Part shown: piece by piece, positions 1 to 5,896 of the stretch
Layout of the letters: every line of letters starts with the position of its first letter
How positions within the stretch are numbered: position 1 is the first letter of the stretch
Origin: Thermoplasmatota archaeon
GTDB lineage: Archaea; Thermoplasmatota; E2; DHVEG-1
Direction of reading: 5' to 3'
Assembly: GCA_018334795.1 (NCBI GenBank)
Contig: JAGXLH010000068.1
Span: 1-9,648, forward strand
DNA length: 9,648 bases
Made by a program: the position numbers and the translations under genes
Notes under the pieces: generated by a model
Databases searched by the model: none
What the model saw: the letters and a program-made list of their open reading frames with translations, nothing else
Told to the model about the DNA's origin: nothing

Positions 1-1
1 T

Positions 2-1042
2 TTCACGAGCGATCAAATCAGCGGTAACTGAAACTGGAATTCCCGTGGTTCTCATCATAGAACTAAGATTTGTTTTAGGATCAAAATAATCAATCATTTC
101 AAAGATAACAATTTTTGTATTTGATTCTACCTTTAATTCTGCAGTAACCTTTAACAAGACCACATCTTCTCCATTACTTGGAAGTGTTTTATGAAGCAAA
201 TTAATCAGCATTTCACGTGGAGAAACCAGTGTATCATTAATACTAACTGGTTCAGTGCTCCCAAGTCCCAAATCAAATAATGGTTTAATCATGTCAAGGT
301 GACCAGGATAACGAATTGTTTTGTAATCCAAATAATCAATCTTATCTTTGTACGTATATGGAAGCGTTGAACTACCACCAGAAGTCATAAAAGCTTCAAG
401 AATGCCAAAGGGTTCAGGAAACTGAATTGATTCGCATTGTGTTAGTGAAGGAACAGTTTTAATAGTTCCATGATCAAGAACTATTGCATCTTCCACGTAT
501 TCATTAATCAGGCCATTTGCAGAAAATACTAATTGATAATTCCACGGTTCTTTTGGATGCTTAGGAAGACCACCCACCCGTAAGTTTACCCTTGAAAGAT
601 GATCATATTCATCAACAAGATACTTAGTTAGAATTGAAACTAGACCTGGTGCAAGACCAGAATCAGGAATAATTGTAATCTTTGCTTTTTCTGCTTGTGA
701 AAACAATTTTTTTTGATTTTGAACAACGATGTTATTCCCACCAAGATCAACAAAATGACAATTTTGTGATATCGCAAGTTTCGTTAAATTCTCATTAAAT
801 AAATATGGAACAGCTGAAATCACCACATCTGCATCAGCAAAAAAAGATTTTATTTCTGAAGTAGCGGTAACATCTTGATGATAAAAGATGATAGATTCTT
901 CCTCGCCAAAAAAACGTTTTGATTCATCTAGCATTTCCTTGTTTTCATCAAGAACAGAAACCGTTGAAAATGTTGTGTTATGTAATAAATCAAACGCGAT
1001 GGCTCGTCCCATTAATCCTGAACCAAGTACTAAAGCATGCAT
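2..1042 (-). CDS. Saccharopine dehydrogenase / lysine 6-dehydrogenase-like oxidoreductase, 3' end cut by window edge
   Basis: The reverse-strand translation gives 347 codons from ATG 1042 with no stop before the window edge; family members are about 380-400 residues, so only the C-terminal tail is missing. An NAD(P)-binding Rossmann start is visible (VLGSGLMGRA, residues 4-13), then ADVVISAVPY and HFVDLGGN, PDSGLAPGLVS, RVGGLPKHP, LVFSANGLINEY, TSGGSSTLPYT and DYKTIRYPGH. This order matches the lysine 6-dehydrogenase / saccharopine dehydrogenase-like group, which oxidises lysine-type amino acids or reductively condenses amines with semialdehydes using NAD(P). Substrate cannot be set from sequence. 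The start is supported by AGGTG (rc of 1049-1053) 6 nt upstream. The gene diverges from the acyl-CoA ligase gene across about 145 bp. Family is confident; exact reaction is inference. Confidence 0.9.
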   Translation of the reverse strand, partial: MHALVLGSGLMGRAIAFDLLHNTTFSTVSVLDENKEMLDESKRFFGEEESIIFYHQDVTATSEIKSFFADADVVISAVPYLFNENLTKLAISQNCHFVDLGGNNIVVQNQKKLFSQAEKAKITIIPDSGLAPGLVSILTKYLVDEYDHLSRVNLRVGGLPKHPKEPWNYQLVFSANGLINEYVEDAIVLDHGTIKTVPSLTQCESIQFPEPFGILEAFMTSGGSSTLPYTYKDKIDYLDYKTIRYPGHLDMIKPLFDLGLGSTEPVSINDTLVSPREMLINLLHKTLPSNGEDVVLLKVTAELKVESNTKIVIFEMIDYFDPKTNLSSMMRTTGIPVSVTADLIARE

Positions 1043-1132
1043 GTATATCACCTGAATTTGTGCTAGACAACAATCAGACCGTTAAAATGATTTCTTCTCA
1101 AAAAAACAGTAATTGAAAGATTTTCAAAATGG

Positions 1133-1139
1133 TTATAAT
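1133..1139 (+). promoter_or_regulatory. Probable TATA box for the CoA ligase/permease unit
   Basis: TTATAAT lies here with an A-rich stretch upstream. A start point about 26 bp downstream (near 1162) would leave a leader of roughly 26 nt holding the GGGAGG site. It lies downstream of the longer in-frame start at 1113, so that start would not be transcribed from it. No experimental start is known; placement is inference. Confidence 0.45.
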
Positions 1140-1172
1140 GGAGAAGACCAATGCAGGGATGAAAAATTATTT

Positions 1173-1178
1173 GGGAGG
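1173..1178 (+). promoter_or_regulatory. Ribosome-binding site deciding the CoA ligase start
   Basis: GGGAGG lies 9 nt before ATG 1188 and matches the archaeal 16S 3' end. The in-frame ATG at 1113 has no such site and would add 25 residues absent from the family, so 1188 is chosen. Confidence 0.75.
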
Positions 1179-1187
1179 CATCAATCG

Positions 1188-2480
1188 ATGACCGCTGAAT
1201 TATGGAATCCAAAATTCGAATCAATGAAACCTGATGAATTAAAGAAATTACAAGCAAAACGATTAAAAAACCTTGTAAAGCACGTGTATAAAAACAATAA
1301 GTATTACAAACAAAAACTGAAAAATGCCGGTGTTGGACCTGATGATATTAAAACAGTGAAAGACGTTGAAAAAATTCCGTTTTTAACCAAAAGTGATCTA
1401 CGAGAATATTATCCTTTTGGACTAGTTTGTACCAGTCATGATGATATCGTTGAAGTCCATGCATCCTCTGGAACAACTGGAAAACCAGTTGTTGGTCCTT
1501 ATACGAGAAATGATGTGGAATTATGGGCTGAAGTTATGGCCAGATCATTATATGCTAATGGACTGCGAAAAAGTGATGTGATGCAGAACTCGTATGGATA
1601 TGGTTTATTCACTGGTGCTCATGGATTTGAAAAAGGAGCACAAAAGATCGGTGCAAATGTGATTACCATTAGTTCAGGGAATACAAAAAGACAGATTGAT
1701 GTCATGAAAGATTTTGGAACCACTGCTATTGCGTGTACTCCTTCATATTCATTGTATATGGCTGAAGTCGCTGAAGAACAAGGTTATGATCCTGCAAAGG
1801 ATTTCAAGCTACGTTTAGGCCTATTTGGAGCTGAAGCATGGAGTGAGGAAATGCGAACTAACGTTGAAAAACGATGGAATATCACTGCTCATGAACATTA
1901 TGGGTTAACTGAAATCATTGGACCTGGCGTTGTATCTGAATGCGAAAAGAAACATTTGCATATTAACGCAGATCATTTCCTTCCTGAAATCATTGATCCA
2001 AAAACTGGTGAAACACTTGAATCTGGGGAAGAAGGAGAACTTGTGTTTACCACATTAACCAAAGAAGCTTTTCCTGCAATTCGATTTAGAACAAAGGATT
2101 TAGCAGCAATTACTGAAGAAACCTGTAGTTGCGGTCGAACGCTTCCAATTCAATCACGGATTAAAGGCCGAAGCGATGACATGATGAAAGTCAAAGGAGT
2201 CATCGTGTTCCCAAGTCAAATCGAAGCAGCACTCATGAAAGTTGCTGGCGTCAGCGATAATTATCAAATCGTGAAAACAAAGAAGGGAGATATGACCAGT
2301 CTTTCTGTCGAAGTGGAACCAACTGATGATCGATATAAACAAGGTAGTCTTGATGATTTAGAAGAACAGGCAGAAAGTGAGATTTATAGTATCTTGAATT
2401 TACATGTTTCAGTAAAAGCTATTGAACCGAAAACTATTCCACGAAGTACGGGGAAAGCAAAACGAGTGATTGAACGATAA
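1188..2480 (+). CDS. Phenylacetate-CoA ligase family (PaaK-like) adenylate-forming enzyme
   Basis: A 430-residue adenylate-forming ligase, the usual length for PaaK. Family chemistry: an organic acid plus ATP gives the acyl-AMP, then CoA gives acyl-CoA with AMP and PPi; it is cytosolic. Visible motifs: N-terminal ELWNPKFESM (4-13), the P-loop SSGTTGKPV (93-101), GAEAWSEEMR (214-223), YGLTE (238-242), the RTKDL hinge (301-305), CSCGR (313-317), GRSDDMMKVKG (327-337), and C-terminal STGKAKRV whose Lys423 is the expected catalytic lysine of the mobile domain. In archaea such ligases often act on phenylacetate, indoleacetate or related acids, but the substrate cannot be read here and no ferredoxin oxidoreductase or ring-degradation gene is in the window. 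A permease gene follows after 36 bp, suggesting one transcript for uptake or export and activation of the same acid. Confidence 0.93.
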   Translation: MTAELWNPKFESMKPDELKKLQAKRLKNLVKHVYKNNKYYKQKLKNAGVGPDDIKTVKDVEKIPFLTKSDLREYYPFGLVCTSHDDIVEVHASSGTTGKPVVGPYTRNDVELWAEVMARSLYANGLRKSDVMQNSYGYGLFTGAHGFEKGAQKIGANVITISSGNTKRQIDVMKDFGTTAIACTPSYSLYMAEVAEEQGYDPAKDFKLRLGLFGAEAWSEEMRTNVEKRWNITAHEHYGLTEIIGPGVVSECEKKHLHINADHFLPEIIDPKTGETLESGEEGELVFTTLTKEAFPAIRFRTKDLAAITEETCSCGRTLPIQSRIKGRSDDMMKVKGVIVFPSQIEAALMKVAGVSDNYQIVKTKKGDMTSLSVEVEPTDDRYKQGSLDDLEEQAESEIYSILNLHVSVKAIEPKTIPRSTGKAKRVIER

Positions 2481-2516
2481 AAGATTTTGTTTATTGTGTG
2501 AGGAGATCTGGATTTG

Positions 2517-3566
2517 ATGATTGAAATACTTAAAGCAATCTTGCCCTATATTTCAGGATTGTATACGTTACCTTGGATTGTGGTTGGTTTTGTATTAACT
2601 ATTCTGATAGCAAAAGTAATCGGTCGTGAAAAAATTGATAAGATCATGAAAAAAATTGGTCTTATCTTATTATATTTTTTTATTCCTGTGTTGTTGTTTC
2701 GGATATTTGTTAGTACCACTTTTGGAGCAAAAGAGATTGAATTCTCTCTTATTGTCGCATTCATCATCTTGTTGATGTATGTTCTTGCGTATTTGTTTGC
2801 TAGATATCAAATGAAAAAACAAATGTTTCCAGCGAAAAAAGAAGCATTGTACATGAAAACAATGCTTACGAATCAAGGAAGAAGTTCTGCATTTATTGGA
2901 AGTGCTATGATGGCATTTTGGCAATTAGAAGCTGGTATATTCATGGCGCTTGTTGGAATCGCATTGTTTGCTATCATGCCCTATATTCTGTCTCATTTGC
3001 ATAAAAAGGAACGGAAAAATACCGATGAAGCAAAGAATCCATTACCATGGTTTCTCAAAATTTATCCATGGTATCTAATTTCATTTGTCATCGCAGGAGT
3101 ATTATTACATGGTCCTGGAGGAGTTACCATTGATTTCAATGAATCAGTACCATTCCTGGTTAAGTTTTACACTGCAATTACCATTCCTGCTGCATTATAT
3201 TATGTTGGTGCTGGTATTCATCCATCTGATTTAAAAATCAGTGAAATCAAAAAACTTGTAGGACTGGATTCAGATGACAGCGATCATTGGAAATGGGTTC
3301 GAGACATGTTCATTCTCACGGTTTTTATTACTCCATTAGTTATTGGCGTAATCTTTGGAGGATTACTTGCCCTAGGACTAATCTCAGGAGCTTGGTTTGC
3401 GGTTATTTTTATTAATGCTGTGTTACCAGTAACGAGTACTAACATGTTCCTTCTCCCATATGGAATCGATAAACGATCAACTGCTCATATTGTTACCTGG
3501 ACTACTCTTGTTTGCGTTCCAATCGTTATTGCCCTTATAATGGTGTTTTCTTATTTATTCCCGTAG
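2517..3566 (+). CDS. AEC-type (auxin efflux carrier family) permease
   Basis: A 349-residue, very hydrophobic protein with about ten predicted membrane helices, roughly at residues 18-35, 47-65, 76-96, 118-134, 138-158, 183-200, 212-236, 261-288, 290-312 and 323-346, in two halves split by a charged loop near 160-175. Family marks are FFIPVLLFRIF in helix 2 and the C-terminal NAVLPVTSTNMFLLPYGID followed by TWTTLVCVPIVIALI, as in AEC (membrane transport protein) carriers of organic acids and auxin-like compounds. Substrate is not known. It lies 36 bp after the CoA ligase, with GAGGAG (2500-2505) before it. The start is uncertain by one codon: TTG 2514 sits 8 nt from this site, ATG 2517 sits 11 nt away; I chose ATG. 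Family is fairly sure, though the usual helix-4 sequence is degenerate. Confidence 0.83.
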   Translation: MIEILKAILPYISGLYTLPWIVVGFVLTILIAKVIGREKIDKIMKKIGLILLYFFIPVLLFRIFVSTTFGAKEIEFSLIVAFIILLMYVLAYLFARYQMKKQMFPAKKEALYMKTMLTNQGRSSAFIGSAMMAFWQLEAGIFMALVGIALFAIMPYILSHLHKKERKNTDEAKNPLPWFLKIYPWYLISFVIAGVLLHGPGGVTIDFNESVPFLVKFYTAITIPAALYYVGAGIHPSDLKISEIKKLVGLDSDDSDHWKWVRDMFILTVFITPLVIGVIFGGLLALGLISGAWFAVIFINAVLPVTSTNMFLLPYGIDKRSTAHIVTWTTLVCVPIVIALIMVFSYLFP

Positions 3567-3591
3567 TATAATGAATTGGTGATACGTAATC

Positions 3592-3627
3592 TTTTCAAAA
3601 ATTGGAATTGAGAAAATATGGTTTTTT
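3592..3627 (+). terminator. Probable terminator after the permease gene
   Basis: TTTTC (3592-3596) can pair with GAAAA (3612-3616), with CAA/TTG inside, and a run of six T follows at 3622-3627. It lies 26-61 nt after the permease stop, in the convergent gap with thi4. Archaeal termination mainly needs the T run; the hairpin is weak. Confidence 0.45.
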
Positions 3628-3650
3628 AAATAAAACGTAGGACACGATCC

Positions 3651-3658
3651 AAAAAAAA
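3651..3658 (-). terminator. Poly-T terminator after thi4
   Basis: Eight A on the plus strand form a T8 run on the minus strand about 37 nt after the thi4 stop, flanked by a short ATCC/GGAT inverted repeat. It fits an archaeal oligo-T terminator. Confidence 0.5.
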
Positions 3659-3694
3659 TGTGGATAGAGGAAATATAAAGTGATCCCTCGTTTC

Positions 3695-4474
3695 TTATTT
3701 TAATTGTTTAAGAATCAAATCTGATACTTTTTCTCCAGAGAGAAGCATACCACCAAAAATAGGACCCATACGATGTGCACCAAAAACAGCATTAGCACAC
3801 ATTCCTGCAGCATACAATCCAGGATACACTTCTTTAGTATTATCAACCACTGCTTGTTCACCAGTATGTGCTGACATCGATCCTTCAATGAATGCTTGTT
3901 TTTTACTTAACGGACCTGTCTTTGGCCTTATTTTTTTCCTAGCTATATGACAAACCTCAGCTGGATGACCTGTAGCATCAATGCAAGCAGAAGCTCGAAT
4001 GGTAAGTGGATCCACATGAAGTCCTGCGGCTTCAACAGCACTCCAATTAATCACAAATCCATTTACTATCTCATCTTTCAACAAAACATCTTCCACAGAA
4101 ATTGCATTATAAAATTTTGCTCCTGCATCAATTGCAGCACTAGTTAATTTAGCAACACTTTCTATGGCATCAGCACTAAAATAGCCATTTCCTTCATCAG
4201 AAACATTTATACCTACATCTTCAAGGATATGTTTGGATTCTTTTTGCACAACAATAACTGGAAATGTCATGCCTCCTCCCCACATACCTCCGCCAATGGA
4301 AAGTTTTCGTTCAAAAAGCACTATTTTTTTTCCAGTTTCAGCAAGTGTTTTAGCTGCAACAAGACCAGCTGGTCCGGCCCCTGCAATAGCAACATCAACC
4401 TCAAAAATATCTGGAAATTCTTTTGCAAAACGATTAAAAATTGTTTTGGTAACCATTACATCATCAATGTTCAT
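3695..4474 (-). CDS. thi4: Thiamine thiazole synthase Thi4, archaeal sulfide-dependent type
   Basis: A complete 259-residue Thi4 homologue, normal length for archaea; such proteins are sometimes misnamed ribose-1,5-bisphosphate isomerase. It makes the adenylated thiazole moiety of thiamin from NAD, glycine and sulfur. Visible: GAGPAG dinucleotide motif (32-37), FER (54-56), the glycine-rich GGGMWGGGM (61-69), GLHVDPLTI (151-159), DATGH (166-170), and HRMGPIFGGMLLSG (234-247). His153 stands where yeast Thi4 has its sacrificial Cys205; in characterised archaeal enzymes of this form, sulfur comes from free sulfide and turnover is catalytic. The start has AGGTGAT (rc of 4481-4487) 6 nt upstream. 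No other thiamin gene and no TPP riboswitch is seen nearby. It diverges from the GNAT gene across 92 bp and converges on the permease gene. Confidence 0.95.
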   Translation of the reverse strand: MNIDDVMVTKTIFNRFAKEFPDIFEVDVAIAGAGPAGLVAAKTLAETGKKIVLFERKLSIGGGMWGGGMTFPVIVVQKESKHILEDVGINVSDEGNGYFSADAIESVAKLTSAAIDAGAKFYNAISVEDVLLKDEIVNGFVINWSAVEAAGLHVDPLTIRASACIDATGHPAEVCHIARKKIRPKTGPLSKKQAFIEGSMSAHTGEQAVVDNTKEVYPGLYAAGMCANAVFGAHRMGPIFGGMLLSGEKVSDLILKQLK

Positions 4475-4514
4475 CAGACTATCACCTTAGCGTTTTACCA
4501 TGTATCTATTTTTC

Positions 4515-4524
4515 TTTATTAAAG
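4515..4524 (-). promoter_or_regulatory. Probable TATA box of thi4
   Basis: On the minus strand CTTTAATAAA lies here. A start near 4493 would give a leader of about 19 nt carrying the AGGTGAT site. This is inferred from spacing only. Confidence 0.4.
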
Positions 4525-4536
4525 ATGCGCTTAAGG

Positions 4537-4545
4537 TTTTTATAC
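4537..4545 (+). promoter_or_regulatory. TATA box of the GNAT gene, leaderless layout
   Basis: TTTTTATAC has its centre near 4541, which puts the expected transcript start at about 4567, the first base of the GTG start codon. No ribosome-binding site precedes that codon, so the mRNA is probably leaderless. Confidence 0.55.
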
Positions 4546-4566
4546 TAGTAATTTTCTTAAAAAATT

Positions 4567-5010
4567 GTGTTTCATCTACAACAGTTTAAAGCAGATCACA
4601 TGTTTGATGTATTAAAACTATCAAGTCAAGTCCTCAGCGAACAATACAACCCAACATTGTTCAATCTTTTTTATGAAAGTTGTCCATGGGGATTTTGGAC
4701 AGCTCATCACTATCAACAACTTGTGGGATTCATCGTTGGCATTCCATTTTCTCATGATTTCGCTAAAATATTAATGATCGGAGTTGACCCCGCTGTACGA
4801 AAAAAAGGCATTGGATCGCAGCTTCTCAAACAATTGCTCACAGAATTTTCAAAAAGAAATATCTCCACCATAGAATTAGAAGTCGCAGTAAGTAACAAAA
4901 CTGCGATTAATTTTTATCAGAAACACGACTTTACCATAGTCGATGAATTCTCCAAATTTTATCAAAACGGAGAAGATGCATACATTATGCAATGGACTGC
5001 AGTTCACTGA
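4567..5010 (+). CDS. GNAT-family N-acetyltransferase, RimI/Ard1-like
   Basis: A 147-residue protein covering one GNAT domain. The acetyl-CoA binding motif A is clear: ILMIGVDPAVRKKGIG with RKKGIG at 78-83 and the LLKQLL helix after it. Motif B is seen as LEVAVSNKTAINFYQKHDF (104-122), with the asparagine at 110 and tyrosine at 117 typical of RimI-like enzymes. WGFWTAHHYQQLVGFIVG (41-58) fits the beta-strands of the archaeal N-terminal acetyltransferase group. These enzymes move an acetyl group from acetyl-CoA to protein N-termini in the cytosol; the true substrate is not shown. The start is GTG, without a ribosome-binding site but with a TATA box at leaderless spacing. The next in-frame ATG (4600) would remove the first 11 residues. 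Its 3' end overlaps the opposing UPF0058 gene. Confidence 0.88.
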   Translation: MFHLQQFKADHMFDVLKLSSQVLSEQYNPTLFNLFYESCPWGFWTAHHYQQLVGFIVGIPFSHDFAKILMIGVDPAVRKKGIGSQLLKQLLTEFSKRNISTIELEVAVSNKTAINFYQKHDFTIVDEFSKFYQNGEDAYIMQWTAVH

Positions 5011-5302
5011 TTAACTGTTTTTCCTTTTCAGTCATAAACCGTTCGGACATAAGTTCCAATCTATTTGAGATGTTATCTAATCCATCACACTCATTATTAG
5101 CAAGTAAATCAGCAATACCTTTACTTAAAATAAAAACTGCTAAGGTATGTTCTCTTTTTGATTTATACACTTGATACGGGGTCACATCTAGCTTATCATA
5201 TCTTTGAAACTCTGCTACACCATCATGTTCAAGAAAATCTTCCAAATGGGTCTTGAGTTGTAACAAAAACGTATGCAGCTGTATGAGTTCATCCTTCTGC
5301 AT
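4985..5302 (-). CDS. UPF0058 family protein (archaeal, function unknown)
   Basis: A 105-residue soluble, probably helical protein. Its N-terminus MQKDELIQLHTFLLQLK and the block VTPYQVYKSKREHTLAVFILSKGIADLL (40-67) match my memory of the UPF0058 family, common in euryarchaea and of unknown function, where a K-S-K-x-E-H core is conserved. The C-terminal third (about 70-105) is charged and helical with no motif I know. The start has GGTGG (rc of 5312-5316) 9 nt upstream. Its last 26 bp overlap the 3' end of the convergent GNAT gene. Role cannot be inferred from the neighbours. Confidence 0.82.
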   Translation of the reverse strand: MQKDELIQLHTFLLQLKTHLEDFLEHDGVAEFQRYDKLDVTPYQVYKSKREHTLAVFILSKGIADLLANNECDGLDNISNRLELMSERFMTEKEKQLISELQSIA

Positions 5303-5418
5303 AATATTATTCCACCATCAAAATAACAAGGTGAAATAATAAACAGGGTTTTTATCATTTTCTACGAAGACTTTAAGAACAGTGAATTTTTAGCCTGCGA
5401 AACATTTTCCAAATATGA

Positions 5419-5661
5419 ATGATATTGGCCAGTTTGAAGAATAAGATAACTCAACTAAAACTTGCTATACATATATTATTTGGATTGTCATTCTTTTCTA
5501 TATTACCCATGTATGATATTTTATTTCAACAAAATACAATCATTCATTTAGTGATTAAAATCTTAACAATACTCATTCTCATTTTCATTATTATTACCGC
5601 AGCGAACAAGTGGCCTCCATCGAGTCAGAAGAGACAAATCATGTTTGTATCCAACTGCTAA
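5419..5661 (+). CDS. Possible small two-helix membrane protein, hypothetical
   Basis: An 80-codon open frame with two strongly hydrophobic stretches (about residues 15-36 and 40-63), a basic N-terminal part (KNKITQLK) and a basic tail with WPPSSQKRQ. This pattern suits a small membrane hairpin protein. I do not recognise a family. There is no ribosome-binding site before ATG 5419; a T-rich box near 5384-5391 (ATTTTTAG) is at rough leaderless distance. AT-rich intergenic DNA easily makes such hydrophobic frames, so it may not be a gene. A possible terminator lies at 5727-5749. Confidence 0.35.
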   Translation: MILASLKNKITQLKLAIHILFGLSFFSILPMYDILFQQNTIIHLVIKILTILILIFIIITAANKWPPSSQKRQIMFVSNC

Positions 5662-5663
5662 CA

Positions 5664-5699
5664 GAACCGTGCGTAGGGTTCCCTTCCCTCAATTAAGGG
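5664..5699. other. GC-richer hairpin-forming spacer element
   Basis: GAACC (5664-5668) can pair with GGTTC (5677-5681) around an 8-nt loop, and CCCT (5686-5689) with AGGG (5696-5699) around a 6-nt loop; an alternative CCCTT (5681-5685)/AAGGG (5695-5699) pairing would compete. The block is richer in G and C than the surrounding spacer. It could be the 3' end of the preceding transcript or a small RNA. No tRNA or known RNA family is recognised. The rest of 5662-5896 holds only AT-rich sequence. Confidence 0.3.
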
Positions 5700-5726
5700 C
5701 ATCCTAATCTTTTATTTATCATGACG

Positions 5727-5749
5727 ACATCATCATGTATGATGTTTTT
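5727..5749 (+). terminator. Hairpin plus T-run, probable terminator
   Basis: ACATCAT (5727-5733) and ATGATGT (5739-5745) form a perfect 7-bp stem with a 5-nt loop, ending in a run of five T (5745-5749). It would end a plus-strand transcript from the 5419-5661 region or the structured spacer. Confidence 0.5.
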
Positions 5750-5876
5750 AGTGATTAAAACAATTTGTTAACGTGAATGAAACATCTCAAAATTAATATA
5801 TGTAGCATCAACTAAAACAAACTCAATCCAACAAGGATTAATAAAAAATCAAACCACCTTTCTTAAAAGAAAAAAG

Positions 5877-5883
5877 AAAAAAA
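5877..5883 (-). terminator. Poly-T terminator after dnaG
   Basis: On the minus strand T7 followed by C and another T-rich stretch lies about 14 nt after the dnaG stop. This is the usual archaeal oligo-T terminator form. Confidence 0.55.
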
Positions 5884-5896
5884 TTATTTTTTTGTT

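Noticed and set aside
919..1257. Small open frames on both strands across the dehydrogenase/ligase junction
   Set aside because: They overlap the confident dehydrogenase and ligase coding frames or the promoter between them, have no ribosome-binding site, and show no motif.
4229..4522. Two overlapping plus-strand frames opposite thi4
   Set aside because: Both are antisense shadows of the conserved Thi4 N-terminus, with no supporting signal.
5664..5700. GAACCGTGCGTAGGG... briefly resembles the 3' part of a group II intron or a tRNA T-arm
   Set aside because: There is no matching domain V partner sequence, no reverse transcriptase or maturase gene, and the T-arm pattern (stem plus TTCRANY loop) does not fit.
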